From Enoplolaimus lenunculus (lineage: Eukaryota > Nematoda > Enoplea > Enoplida > Thoracostomopsidae), in NCBI GenBank assembly GCA_030248215.1, contig JASANG010000442.1, forward strand, positions 1-64,000: a DNA stretch of 64,000 bases, written 5' to 3'. The position numbers and the translations under genes are program-made. The notes beneath the pieces were generated by a model. That model was not told the DNA's origin. It worked only from the letters and a program-made list of their open reading frames with translations, and did no database searches. Positions within the stretch are counted from its first letter, which is position 1, and the number at the start of each line of letters is the position of its first letter. This document shows positions 36,560 to 49,700 of the stretch, piece by piece.

Positions 36560-39500
36560 GTCATCATAAGAAGTGTGAATGGAATTGATACAAGCCGTTG
36601 TGGTACGAACGACCTGTCAAATGAATGCGGATCACTGACCGAAGTTATTTGAAAAATAGCACAAAAAACTAAAATATACACTATACGCTGTTTAAAATCT
36701 ATTTGTAATCCAAAGTTTTTATTCATTTATATTTGAACGCCTTGTTTGATACGCCGAAATGAAAACTGTGTAATTCGGATATCACGCATAGAAGCAAATG
36801 TATAATAATGTAGTTTTTTGTTGCTAACAAACAAAGAAGTGGACGATGTGGTTACATTTTGTCATTTTATGGCTAGCTATTGCAGCTTGTTGGACATTTT
36901 GTTAAATTTATCGCCTTACTGCAGCTTCCAAGAAATTTTATATACCTTTCGTGGCAGTACAGCTATTCGTATAAATATATATGCAAAAATTGGCTATTTT
37001 TTGAATATAAGAGTTATCCATTTATTGTTCTTGGCAAAGGGATAGAAACGTTTGCAAACATCAAAATTTACAATTTGTTTATTTTCCTAAAGACGTTGCA
37101 ACTGTTACTAGCAGCGTTTTATTAACCAAACGTATTTGGAACATTTTTCATTTGGTTTGATTTAGTACCTTCTTCGAGGAATCATAAGTAGAACAGAAAA
37201 AATTCGTAGTGCTTTTTACACTCTCCCTCTACCAAATATTCCTCAGTTAGCAAGCCCCATATGTGCGACTTCGACACACGGGAATGTACAATTTAAAAAT
37301 TGCGTATTTCTGAGAGTCTAAGTGAAGCGTGTGCGGGAGCTGCGTTCAAATTTTAATATCAGTTAAACACAACTAATACATCATCATTGTAGTTGAGCTT
37401 ATTTTTCTACGTGCAATATTTTAAAAATTATCGCTTTTGCACCCTATGAACAAACACATAATTGCCGTCGGTACGGAAAGTGGTATTCGTAAAATCCTTA
37501 AGTTTTTAATTTCCGCACGGTTATCTTTGATAGTCATCAGCCCCTAGATTGTGTTTAAAATAATGTAACGGACACGGTATGTTTTTGGATAAATTTGATA
37601 ATTTAAAACGCAAAATTTCATTTACCAAGTTATATATCTATTGTTGTTATTATGCTTCCCAGCAGTTTTGCTAGTTTCGTACCAAATTTTGGCGCTTCAA
37701 AATTTTAAGCTATGGTCTACTCGCAAAAAATTCTAGCTTTAAGATCACTAATTTGTTGGGGAAAAATTTATTTTGTCAAACGCGTTCTTAAATGTCTACA
37801 TGTGCGTATTTCTTGGAAGATTGCCGCGAGCGATAACAAGAGTTAGCACCCGAGGGCGGTAACAAAAACATACAGTGCAACCGCTATAAAGTTTGCTGCA
37901 ATTGCAATATTTCATTATTAAGTGCAGAATTTTAGCATTTGCTAACTGCGTTCGGCAATTTTGTTGTGGCTTTTATAGTAGAGACTCTTAAAACTAAATA
38001 CCTTAGCAATTTCACTGTCATCATTTCAAAGAAAAATTTTGTTGCATATTAATACACTAACAGTTAGTTTGTTTCCGGAAGTTTTCGAAATTGTTACGAA
38101 TTTCTTTATAGACCAGCTTTTGTGATACGTTTTCATATCGCTGCTATTAAAATGAAAGTGAAAACTACCTGTTTTCCGCAATATTTTCAGCATTTTTGAG
38201 TGATATTGCCTCAATTTTGTATTCGATGATTGCAAAATATCAATAGTTTAGATACGTAAATTTAGCAACAATCTCAACACTATTATATATATTGAGGTCG
38301 TAAAGCGTAAATAGAAAATTTTGGTGAAACTTGAATTTCACAGAATTTCTGTCAGTTAAAATTGTATCTGTTTGAAAGACTTTTCAGATGCTAGAATGTA
38401 AATTTTTGTCTGTGCTTAAAATAGTTTTTTTCGCGTGTGTTTCGGAAGTTTCAAGTGAAGCTTAATTTAGATCGAAAGTACTTATGGTATTTTTGGTCGA
38501 TTTTCAAGAATATTCAATTCTTTTTATAAAATTTCGTTGCAAATAGCAGACCGCTAAATACGGTTATAACTGTTTGTTACTTTGGAAGTTTTCTTCTTGA
38601 AATTTCTTAAAATGACAGACACAGAACAATTTCAGTTTTTCAATTTTGAGGCCGAGGCATATTTCGGGATATTTGCGGTAATAGAATAACAATTTTGCGC
38701 TGTAAATATGTATGCAAATATCGCGAAAATAGAATGTAATCTGGTTTTGCAAAGCGTTAAAAACAACTGTGCAATTTTCAATTTAGCAACCATAAATAGA
38801 CTAAAACTACTTGAAAACTTTCCGCCATAAAATGATCGAATTTTTGAAAATAAATTTACAAAAATAAAAATTCATGACCGTAAAACTGCGGTTTTTATTG
38901 GTTCTCCTGCGGTTATATAAGCCGACGTAATTTGCTAGATTAATGTTTCAGTCTGGAAAGTTGTTGCTGACAATTCTAATTTTATAGTAACACCCCGTTC
39001 GAGATGAGTTTTTCTTTTTGTTGTTTGTATTTATTGGATTTTGGATTGCACTGTGAACCAATAATTGTCGATCCTGCTTGATTTTCAGTTAAAAATTTGA
39101 GCGTATTATATACACAACTGTTTGTTTTCAGCTGTATCTACTGTTGTTCGCTATAGGTAAAGTCAGTGTTTCATGCTGAGAAGGTAATAAGTTTAGATGT
39201 AAGCGAGCGTCGCGAGCGAGAAATTGTTTTTAATTCTACGATTAAACAGATTTGTTTCAAAGTTTCAGTAAAATGAATGTTTTTCTTCGTGTTTCAAGAA
39301 ATTTCGGCGCATAAAATATTTCCGACTGTCGTTTATTTCTCATACATGTGAATCTTGACTCCTATTTTAACTGAACAGTTTCACACGGTCTGCTGATTGC
39401 AGCCAATCGAAGTTTGTCAAATGAAACAGTGGTTTGATTCAGGTATTTTGTTGCTTGTAGCCAAGCTTTACTTCTTCACTGCAAACCCAATTTCTGTTAA

Positions 39501-40430
39501 AAATTATACAACGCTTAATTATTCTCGAACATTAGCTTGTGTTGCGCCGCTACAGCGATATTGACAGAAGGTTTTAACGTTGTCGTAAGTTGGCTTGATT
39601 GTTTCGCATCTCTAAAGTCTTAAAAATCTTTGTTGAGACAATGGGGCCTCTCTGAAAAAGTCCCCTGAGGTGTAGGGAATGGTGCGCTAACGTTCCAAAC
39701 TGGTCGGGTTTTGTGAGCATGATCGAACAAAGTGGTCTAGCAACGTGTTTGAATAACCGGTAAGGTGCTAGTGGTTCGATCACCGCCAGACTTTTAGTTG
39801 TTAAAATAACCCATGAATCAATCCTTAGATTAATTTAAATAGAACATTTATTGTCTAGCATGCAAAGTATCGCCCAATCGTTTTGAAATGATAAACCTTT
39901 TGTCAAAGAATTTGCTATTTCATAGATAGCGTATTAATGGTTTGAAAAAAATTGGTTTCAAAAATCTAAATGCGGGTATCAGTAGTACCAAATCATCGGT
40001 CGGGCTTTTGATATACACAAATATCACTGATTTTCAAATTCAGGCTACTTTTGGGCAAACGCCATCTGGGAGGTTAACAGAAAAGACCACATTTTACCGG
40101 TACACAAGTAAAGTAATGCTGGCTCAATTCATAAACGGAAAGTGAAATTACAAATTGTAAAGTGGCTCTTGCAAACTTCTGCTACAGTTTTTTAAATTTC
40201 TGCATTTTTGTCACAGGCTAGACAATACTAATCAAGGATACAGGGTGGCATAGAAGATATATCCTGTTCACACTTCTGCAAAAAATTGAAAAAGGCTCTT
40301 TTTACACGTTGAAGATTAACCTTCAATACACAAATAATTTTCCCCGCTTGGTACACTTGCTCGTCAAAACCTTTGGACGCGGTTATCCTCTTCCGAAATA
40401 AAATTCTGGTTACAGTTTGGCATAGACTAT
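36560..40430. other. Intergenic, mostly unrecognised
   Basis: 39715-39790 holds GTGGTCTAGCAACG and GGTTCGATCACC in A-box and B-box positions, a probable decayed tRNA-derived SINE. No exon was supported in the remainder. Confidence 0.3.
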
Positions 40431-40651
40431 GGCCCATATTCTCAAATGCATATCGCACTTATCACCAGTTAGTAATAGGATTTCAAACTAATGAACTGCT
40501 GCAATTACAGATCTCAAAATTTGCACTGTTGCAGAGAAAATCGAAAGCAATAAATGTGCTTAATTTCAAACCTCACTATTCACTGGTTCGAAAGTGTCAA
40601 GGCCTAATACCAACTGGTAATAGGCGCCACACACATTTGAGAATACGGGGC
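40431..40651. repeat. Family E element with hairpin termini
   Basis: GGCCCATATTCTCAAATGCA, then CACTTATCACCAGTTAGTAA; the other end has CTAATACCAACTGGTAATAG, then CATTTGAGAATACGGGGC. Confidence 0.9.
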
Positions 40652-40733
40652 TTAGGACTTAGATTTAGGCTTGGGTAGTGCATGAGCAGGCAGAGGTGTG
40701 GCTATCCTCGAAATCAGGGCGGGGGTCCCAAAA

Positions 40734-41050
40734 CAGGGGTGGATCCTGGATTTTACCACGAGAGATCCGAAATTGGTTGAGCCCAAAACTTACAGTTAGC
40801 TGTGGAGGACACAGTAGGAGATCCGGAAATTTCTAACGGCAGGTCTCGCATCTAAATTGTGAAAAAATTTCGCGAACGAAAAGCCAAACGCAGGGTTCGT
40901 AGCGCATAAGTATTAACCCTTTTTTCCTAAAAAATTGTATTCTGACGTTAAAGCGCACAAAACATATGTTAAAAAAGTCTCACTAGCAAAGCGACCGAGA
41001 AGCCAAATGCAATTTTCATAACACAAAAGTAAAAATTTGTAAAAAAAGAG
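40734..41050 (+). repeat. Family H element(s)
   Basis: CAGGGGTGGATCCTGG begins it and a second start-like AGGAGATCCGGAAATTTCTA follows at about 40.82 kb. GCGAACGAAAAGCCAAACGC is the shared interior. The right boundary is unclear and two overlapping copies are possible. Confidence 0.45.
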
Positions 41051-42723
41051 CTTACCATTTAATATTTTTTTATTTGGCCGTTGGCGCCGTTCCCCCTACC
41101 CTACTCTGTATTTGCCTAAGTGAGGTCACACCTCCGACACTAATTTCATCAAGACTCGCAAAGTGCTGGACATTAGAAGTAAACTCATGCTTAAAAATAG
41201 CTAATCTTAACGCGAAGCGCGGCAATTTTTTGGGCGGTTTACGTTAGAGTAGCTAAATGGCGCAAATTTCAGGTAAATACAAGCTGATCGAATTTCTTCG
41301 TATGCTAGAATAATGATAAAATTAACGCGGTGTACCACAAGCCAATTTTTGTCATCGCTTTTGAATATTTTATACCTTCAAGTAGAAATCATTTGGCGAG
41401 CAATCGCAGCAAGCGAAAAAGTTTTTTGATACTTGGCAGCCTGGAGAAGAAGTCAGATTTATTTCAAAACGGTTGCGGTTTTTATTAATCTAATTAGGGT
41501 GGGGACCTTGTCAGTGGTTGGCCTTGCAAATGGGGGTACAGTGATACATGCTCCGGCTCTGGACCTAGGCCTTGGCTAGGGCTTAAGCTTGTTGAAGAAG
41601 GTGCACAAGTAGGTAGCAACTCAATGCTCTCAAACCGCCAAATTGATCCCGCCGACAGACATAAAAACCGCATAACGCGATTGTTTCCAGTTCCCATTTT
41701 TTACTAAAAACGTTTCACCGCACCAGCTTCTTATTATATAGACGCACCACAAAATTAGAGCGTATATGTGTGTGTGTTGAATACGAGAAACAGTGAAAAT
41801 ACAACAAAATGTGGGACAAAAAAACAAGAAAAACTGTAAGCATTTTTTGGCAGACATTCGCACTGCGAACGGCTTACGAAAACGCGAATATTTTAGAGAC
41901 AAACTATCATTGAAGAAAAAGGTTAAATAGAAAACTTTGTTTTCAAGTTTTCTTTCGGTCTTTTAGTGACTCTGGTGAGAGCCTTTAACGATGCTTTATA
42001 ACCGCACAAAAAAGCGATATAATTTCTCGAAAACTGTACATATTAATATTAATGTTTATGAATCGAGTCATTTTTCAATTGTTTGAAATTTGATGATAGT
42101 GTTGCACAATAAAGGATATTGCAAATATCATATTTGTTATACCATTAATTTGACGGTGTCGGTTGTATAAATATTATTATGTTTTACTATAATTGTTATT
42201 ACAGCTTTTCCGATAAAAAACGAGCCACCCTGTAGACTAAGGTCGAAATTTATTAATGTTTTGATATTTTCAATTAAATTCTTTCTATATTATTCGAGTA
42301 AAATCCTGATAGCAAACAAGGCGTTTGTTACGGTGTGATTGGTTGGCGAGTTGCCAAGCAATCAAAACTATTTATAGTGTCGCCGATACGTTCTTTGAAA
42401 GCATTATCCGTACGTTTTTGTTACACGATATTTGTTTTTTTTGCTGGGTTTCGGTAGTATGTCGATAAGTTGTGTCGGCACGGCAGCCGTGTACAACCGT
42501 AGGGTTGGCAATTGCGAAGCTGAAATTGGGCGCTTTTTTGCCCAAGTCGTTGCATTCAGTGAGTTTAGTGAATTTTTTTGTTAAAATTTAAGACAATCTT
42601 GAAAGGTTTAGTTATATACCAAGATTTGTCAAGCAAAACGGTTAAAAAAATCCAATTTTTAATAACATTTAGCAGATTATTGTTAACATTAGCAAATTCA
42701 GCATTATTCTCACCAAAACTGCT
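41051..42723. other. Intergenic, nothing recognised
   Basis: Short frames here have no motif. A CTTGGCTAGGGCTTAAGC patch at 41.57 kb may be a family A remnant. Confidence 0.3.
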
Positions 42724-42965
42724 TGATACAAAAGTATGCAACTCTTGCGGATCCGCATGGTACAAAATGAAACACCGGACGTTGCGGTTTTGGCCGACAT
42801 CCCTTATTTAGATTGGATACATCGACAACCTGTATTAACCTTGACACTTTATTTATCCAGCATCAAAAATGCTCCCCTTACAGTTTAATTAAGGGTTATT
42901 ATATGTGACAGTGACCCTCTCTGAATAAGGAGGGTTCGCAACGCTCGGTAGTACATTTTGTACTC
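42724..42965. repeat. Family G inverted-repeat element
   Basis: AAGTATGCAACTCTTGCGG and TGGTACAAAATG at the left; GTACATTTTGTACTCTTG at the right. CCTTATTTAGA and CTGAATAAGGAGGG stand in mirrored inner positions. Confidence 0.6.
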
Positions 42966-43241
42966 TTGTTATTACTGATGTTTTGTTTCACACCCGGCTC
43001 CGGTTCGCGCGAAATTTTTTACACTCCAGCTCCAGTTTTCTTTGCCTCCGGCTGCACTCTGCTTAGTAGCCTAGCATAACAGTACTCTTTATCCTACAGC
43101 GTCGTGACATGATTAATATTTGAAATCTTTGACCAATACATGTTCAGTTTCGAGGGCTGGTATTTTACTGCAAAAAGTATATTGTTTTAAAAATTTGAAT
43201 TTTGGCGTGAAATGATCATTGAATGTTTTGCTTAAAGGCAA

Positions 43242-43405
43242 CAGTGTCGGATCCGGAACTTTTTGACGCAAGAAACTGCGCCGCGATAACGGAAACACAA
43301 TTTCAACACCATCTTTTAATCCAAAATGTTGCTTTTGATCTCTGTTTAGTATCTGAGGCCTGCTTGGAACGCCCTTCGTTTCGATCCAGAATACATTATT
43401 TCAAA
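43242..43405 (+). repeat. Family H element start
   Basis: CAGTGTCGGATCCGGAACTT is the canonical start. The interior is diverged and the far end was not found. Confidence 0.4.
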
Positions 43406-43618
43406 CAAAGATCGCTTCAATTTGTGTAGCTTTACAGATTGTTAACATTACCACATTACATCCTTTAGGCTACTCAACGTCCTTTTCATGTTTCGTCTCA
43501 CCGGCGATACGAGTTATAACTTATAGATCAAACTCATATGTTAGACTTTGGACACAAAAGCGATTTTTAAACCGAATATGCTTAAAATTAAACTTGTCAG
43601 CTAATATTTTGTAAGTAG

Positions 43619-44234
43619 CAGGGTGTAAACGGATAGTAAAAATAACGGAAACGAATAGCGATCAAAAACACGGAAACAAAAACGGATATTAAAGTATAAA
43701 AGTTTCAAAATGTTTTATTTTTCTGCCATTCAAATATTCACGTGGCTTTTTTTAATTTACAAGAAAAATAGCGTATGGACCGAAATCTTGGCCCACGTAT
43801 AGAACAGGGCCGGATCGTTTCATTGAGGGGCGATAATAGAGTCAGTTTTAGCTTTAGACTAATTTTTTTGCTTAGGCTTAGGCTTAGGCTTAGAGGCTCA
43901 TCCATACGCTTAGGCTTAGGTTTAGGCTTAGTCTTAGGCTTAGAAATATGCTTATACTACTGTTCCGGCCCTGTTGTATACATGGCCGATAAGGTTTTGG
44001 ATGAATTTCGTATGGTTTTATTTCACATCGAACAATTACAGCATACTTGTAATGAAAAATTTTAAGACACGTTATTTTTAACTAAAATGAAAATTTCGAG
44101 ATATATATACGTGATGTTTAACTAATTTTGAACATAAAACATCACATTTTCCGGTATTTCTGCAACGGAAACGGAAGTCGACATAGTTTTTTTACCGAAA
44201 ACGCAAGCGAAAGCGGATATCTGGTTATACTGTG
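43619..44234. repeat. hAT-like element with 8-bp target duplication, carrying a nested insertion
   Basis: CAGGGTGTAAACGGATAG at the left mirrors GCGGATATCTGGTTATACTG plus TG at the right. The flanking octamers GTAAGTAG and GTAAGCAG match at 7 of 8. A family A element occupies 43790-43987, so about 418 bp belong to the host element. AACGGAAACG is repeated near both ends. Confidence 0.85.
43790..43987. repeat. Family A element nested in a hAT-like element
   Basis: GGCCCACGTATAGAACAGGG plus CCGG at the left, CCGGCCCTGTTGTATACATG plus GCC at the right; the interior has five near-perfect TTAGGC units in one run and several more beyond. Confidence 0.9.
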
Positions 44235-44310
44235 GTAAGCAGTGTGCTAATTACGCAACACTTTGACAGAGAACTTGCTCTTGTACAGAGTCCCCCTGTG
44301 TTTATAATTA

Positions 44311-44740
44311 CTGTAGCGACCCGAAAAAGTCTGGGTAATGAGAAGTTTCTATACATCGAGTCCGAATTAATAGTAGTCCGTCTTCCTTATTAGAGTTTGT
44401 TAGCGGATAAACTTCATAAGTCTTAATTAGACTTGAAAAGAGAAAAGAGACCAAACTTGAAAAATGGTCTAGACTGCTCAAATATGTAAAACACAAACAC
44501 ACAGACAACACACATAAACTCTATTAAGTCCAGAAAAAAGACTAAGGGACATGGCAATCAACAAAAGTGCTTCCAAGCAATTCCTGCCCAAATGTAAGAA
44601 TATACAAAGAAGGATGTTGGATTCAACTATTATGTCGTGAATTAAGAATAAATAACGGTCGGTAACCAAATAATAGAGGTCACTCTCAGGAGAAGTGAAA
44701 TAAATATTTTCAGTCTCCATCTCGTTCGGGTCACTATAAG
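44311..44740. repeat. Family F inverted-repeat element
   Basis: CTGTAGCGACCCGAAAAAGT at the left mirrors CTCGTTCGGGTCACTATAAG at the right. The interior has no coding signature. Confidence 0.85.
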
Positions 44741-45278
44741 GCTTATGCTTGCAGGTATAGGCGGCAATGGCTTAGACATATGTTTAGGCTATTGGCTTTG
44801 AAGCTCTATCCTAATCCTAAGCCTAACTTTAAACCAAAACCTAGATCTATGAATACGCAGCACTTAGACGTAATTTTAGTTTTTAATTTCGTTGCAACTG
44901 TCACAAAACGTTTCGTGCTCCATGGAAATATAGATTAGACCTCCTAAACGAAAACACCCTGGTTACGCGCCTGCAACTTGGAATAGAATTGTGTAAAAGT
45001 TATAAGAGATTGCTTTTTTGTTCAATGTGAATCATACTCATTGCATTGTTTGATAACTTGGTTCGTCGTTTTTTCTTCACTGTCAGTTGTCACAGTTCAT
45101 CTGGGATTTTAGATTGATACAAAGCTGACAATAATTATTAATATTGGCATTCACCGCCTGTTCATACGTAGCCATCATTCGTTTAACATCGAGCGAATAT
45201 TGAGCTGTTGTAAACTTTTAAGAAGCTGTTTTTATTAAACAACGTGAGATCTTGATATTTTTGAACTTTGCGCACACC
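44741..45278. other. Intergenic; possible family A remnant
   Basis: 44741-44870 contains drifting TTAGGC and TAAGCC hexamers without element ends. The rest is unrecognised. Confidence 0.35.
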
Positions 45279-45428
45279 GGCCAGTAATCAAGGAGCGTCA
45301 GCCCCCTTGGAAAATTTTTGGCTCTTCTTAAATAAGTTCAACCTTGCTTGTGGGTCAACGTAAACCGTTATTATATGCCCCTCCTGAAAAATTTTCAGCC
45401 CCACCATCACGGTGAGCTGGCTAAGGGC
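45279..45428. repeat. Family B element
   Basis: GGCCAGTAATCAAGGAGCGT at the left, AGTTCAACCTTGCTTGTGGG inside and GTGAGCTGGCTAAGGGC at the right. Confidence 0.8.
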
Positions 45429-45449
45429 TTGAATGCGCGATATATACTG

Positions 45450-45580
45450 GTGAACACAGTTCGCGAGCGAAGAAATAAAACGCAATTTTAGTACTAAATC
45501 TTAATACAATATTTTGGTTTTGATCCGTGTTGGCTTAACCGATTGACTGCGACGATACCCCCTGCTTGGATCCACCAGTG
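45450..45580 (-). repeat. Family H element end
   Basis: It ends CCTGCTTGGATCCACCAGTG, with AAAACGCAATTTTAGTACTA in the interior as in the 23.4-kb copy. Confidence 0.5.
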
Positions 45581-45713
45581 TTGTTAATGTAAAAATGTAA
45601 TATCTTTACGCCTTTGAAAAACACTTCAGTTACCGAGCAGTTTTTTGTTTGAACTTACAACGCTTTCTGTCCCGATTTTGGTTTCCCGAGTTTTTATAAA
45701 TGATGGATTGGGC

Positions 45714-45873
45714 GGGCCCGTAGTCAATAAGAAGCACGGGGGCTGAGCCCCCCTCTGGAAAATTCCCCCCACCTCCGAAAATTTTCAACTTTGCTTGTAA
45801 GTCATTAAAAAGCATTGAATGCCCCTCCTGAAAAATATATAGCCCACCTAACGAGGTAAGCTGGCTACGGGCC
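45714..45873. repeat. Family B element
   Basis: GGGCCCGTAGTCAATAAGAA at the left, AAAATTTTCAACTTTGCTTG inside and GTAAGCTGGCTACGGGCC at the right. Flanking nonamers match at about 6 of 9. Confidence 0.85.
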
Positions 45874-46204
45874 TTGGACTGTGACGTAGCGGCATTGTGT
45901 TTTGGGGGAACTTTTAGCTTGTAAAGTATGCAAACATAATTAATGTTACATTTGAGTGATTGTAAATTCGAATTCTTTACAGAATCGCGATGGTTGGCAG
46001 CTCCTGTCAGCAATTTTTAGTGATAACTTATCAAGTTCGAGAAGAATATGCTCCTTTGAAATTTCAATTGTGTCTAATATAATTGACATGCTTGTTTTAA
46101 TATTAAAAGTGTTACAAGTGCAAGAGTTAAACGTACAGGTTTATATTTCAACGAACAAGCCGAGTTTTGTATGCAAAGGCGTCCCCACAGGGGAATGGGC
46201 ACTG

Positions 46205-46320
46205 GAGGCCATGCCCCCAAATTTGGTTGGTGCCGTCTATAGATTCGATGTAAAAGTAAACAACCTTGAATTGCAATAGTAGGGGCCCCCAAATTTGTTC
46301 GGTGCCACCTCCAAATGGAA
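46205..46320 (+). repeat. Short direct repeat GCCCCCAAATTTG
   Basis: GCCCCCAAATTTGGTTGGTG at about 46213 recurs as GCCCCCAAATTTGTTCGGTG at about 46286. It is probably part of an unidentified element just upstream of the kinase gene. Confidence 0.6.
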
Positions 46321-46671
46321 TTTTTTCGGACGCATCTGCTTGTATGCCTGATATCAACTTGTGACTTGACGGCAAAAAATTAAAGAGGTTGAGCTTTAAA
46401 CAAAATGTATCGAACGAAGCGATCGTGGAGCTACACGTAATTTATATATTTAATAATCCCAAGCCAAAATTTCAGCATTACATGACCTCGGTTGTGGATC
46501 CGAACGGATGTTCAAGATCCTGCGTTTCATCGGCGGAGTTCAGTATGTTGTTGGGTAATGGCATGTGGACCAACAAACTTTTCAAGAAAATATTTATGTA
46601 TATATCTATGTATATAGTTATTTTTAAGAATATTATAATGATCACAACTGTATTAATAATCAGTCACTGGG

Positions 46672-46678
46672 TATAAAA
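46672..46678 (+). promoter_or_regulatory. TATA-like box just upstream of the kinase start codon
   Basis: TATAAAA lies 29 bases before the ATG at 46707 and is the only good TATA match close to it. If used, initiation would leave almost no leader, so either the leader is very short or this is a chance match in AT-rich DNA. Confidence 0.2.
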
Positions 46679-46706
46679 TTTATATAATAAACTTGTGCGT
46701 TGCATA

Positions 46707-49700
46707 ATGGTAAACTTATCATCGACAAATTTGATCTATGTTGACGAATCTGACTGCAGTTGTGATTCAGATTATTGTTCCACAGGTAAACAATATATTG
46801 CGGGCGAATTATTGGCCGGCGTGTACGCACTGCGTTCTCAGTTTTCGCGCAATTTTCAGATTTTGCACTAACGTACGCTTTAGGTTTTAAGCTTACGACA
46901 AAAATATTTTAGACTTAGCACACTGTCTCTTAAAATTTTTGATATTATGAAAGTTTTGCGAAATTTTCAGATTTTGGCATGTAAGTTAGGCTTACGAATA
47001 AGGCTTTGGTTTTGTAATAAGCTTGTATAGTAATATGTATAAGAGTCTATTAGAACCAGGGTGAAAGCGAAAACTTGAAAAGAGACTTATGTTCAACCAA
47101 CAATCAGCGGTACAAAACTCCTGTGTTTGCCCTGAAAAAGCTGAGATTGACCCCTTTGAACCTTTGAACCTGCTACGGACCCACTATTGAGAACACTCTA
47201 TTTTCTACTCGATTACCTTCTTTACGAAAGTGAAGTTATAGTTTTGTATAGCTTGGTCTATTGGCCGGAATGCTGAGTTTATAAATACTAAAAGTAATAA
47301 TTTAAAAATCTGCTACTTGTCAAAACTTAAATTATTTATAAAGTTCAAACTGGGCTTGAAATCCGTTTTAATTAGTTTAAAATTAATTTTAAAAAAAGCC
47401 AGCAAATACAACCGTATATCCAGGGGGCGGGAGTGTTCCAGAGGTCACAACCATCCATTTGTAGTTTTTGTAACAGGGGTTGGTGTTGGTTTAATTTTTT
47501 GACATTTGTACTTTCTGTTTCAGCGTCAGATTCGTTATCACCAAGCCGCCAGTATTTTGAATCGGATTGTTTCACTGAAAAAGACAAAACCTACAAATAT
47601 GATGTGTTGGATAAAATTGGCACGTAAGTTTTTCTAGTTTACCAGCTATGCACAGGATCGGCTTAAGTTGGTGGGAGGCATAGGGCTCATACACCAAAAC
47701 TAATACACAATGAACATCAACGCTAGCAGAAAACAGTTATATCCCTAACACAGATAAACCGGCGTACGGGTCAATATTTATCGAGATATGTTACCGGACC
47801 CGGAGCACATAATCAGTACTTTCCAAAATTCCCATAGTGGTTTTGATGGCTTGTTATCCATTGAAACGTATTGTCTCTTATCGGTTGGTGGAAGGCCCTT
47901 TCTCGGGGGATGCCCCGGGCACCGGCTGCCTGGCCCCTCTTTAATCCGGCGCTGGCTATGTATTAGCAACAACCATTAAGAAGAAAAAGGACTGTTTTCA
48001 CTTGAAGTATCTAATAATACTTATACTTGCAGTTGCGTTAAGATAAGCAGGTTATTCTAAATAGTGTAAAGGTTTTTCGCGTCCATGAAATTTCGATGTG
48101 TGATATATCTTGCCGAATGCAAAGACATGCTAGCTACATGCGTAACGAATCAAACTCAAACGCCGTTAGGCAGTAAGTATTATTAAAAATATTGTTTCAT
48201 TAGATTAACAAATTTCAGTGTTTTACCAGTTATTTTGCGGTTCACCCCATAGAATTCATATATCCGCTACGTTTTATCTTAATTTCGCTACATGAAATTG
48301 GCCGGTGACTGGTCTGTATGCAAGGGAGCCAGGAAGATTGTTTTCGTCGGAAAATTTCTGAAGAGATGAGCAAAAAAAGATAGTTTCCCAGGCTTTATAA
48401 CGGGCCTTTGGACCGTAGATGTCAAATAATCTTTTTTAAATGAATTTCTATCCATAAATGTGACCGTAGTTACTGCCACATATACTTGGAATTATCGAGA
48501 GCGATTTAAAACGAGGAAGTAATCATGTTTTACCTGATGTATGGAAAATTTTGTCAGGGGTAAATTTGGCACTGTTGTCCGCTACCGGGATCGATTATCA
48601 AACGAACATTTCGCCGCGAAACATATTCGCATTCGAAAATTAAACGAACGCAGTATGGTTGAGCAAGAGATTGCAATAATGAACCGACTCAATCATAGGC
48701 TAATTGTTCAACTGCACGACGTTTTCTTTCCTGCTCAAAATCGAGCTGTTCTCGTGATGGAACTGTAAGTTTTGTATGTTTTGCATTTAACTTTTTTATT
48801 TAATACAGCGAAACAGCAATTGTTCAATAGTTGAACGTGTGGTCGTAGCCAGGCCTGCATTTCGGACAGGTATCAATTCAAAAACAATTAATCGCAGCTG
48901 CGTGTAGAAAATTAAAAACGTTCTGTCTTTCGTAAACTTTTATTATTTTTCACATATTTTTAAAGCGGGGGTCTATATCGATCATGCCTCTTTATTCACG
49001 ACCACGATCTCGAATAGACTCAGTGCTTGCCATGGACATGGTCGAATCTGTTTCTAACTTTCACTCCGCTGCGTGTGACGCTAGGAGTACAGCATTTGTT
49101 AAAATGATTAAGTCTAAAGTTAAATTGTTCTTGAGGTCAGATTCAGCGCTCTACAATCAGTAGTAAATAGCAATATTAGAACCAGGTGTGAAATTTCGAA
49201 AAAACTTTTGATTTCTTGCGAAAAACATCGCCACTAATTTGCGGAGGCCAGGGTGAAATTTTTGGCCGAAGCTGGCTGCATTTTGTGATAGTCGTTTGTT
49301 TTTTCAGCATTGAAGGCGGCGAATTGTTCGAAAGAATTGCGGATGAAAATTACGTTGTGACCGAGAAAGCGATCGTGGTGTTTATGCGGCAGATATGTGA
49401 AGCTGTCAGCTATATTCATTCTCAGGATATTATACATTTAGATTTGAAAGTACGTTTAACTGGTGCGCAAACATGAGCTGATGTGTGGTGGTTACTACTG
49501 TATCAAATCTAAAACAATACGAACTTACCATTCTAACAGGACCGTAGCCAAATCACCTTGCTAGGTGAGCTAAAATTTTGCAGGACAAGCATACAAGGCT
49601 TTCCGTTAAAATTTTCTAAAGCGGACTAAAATTTTTCCAGATAGGCTGCACCCCCCTGGCTCCCATTGGCTACGATCCAGCATTCTAACGAATACAAACA

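Noticed and set aside
45630-46013. 127-residue minus-strand frame
   Set aside because: Its middle is the family B element at 45714-45873 translated backwards.
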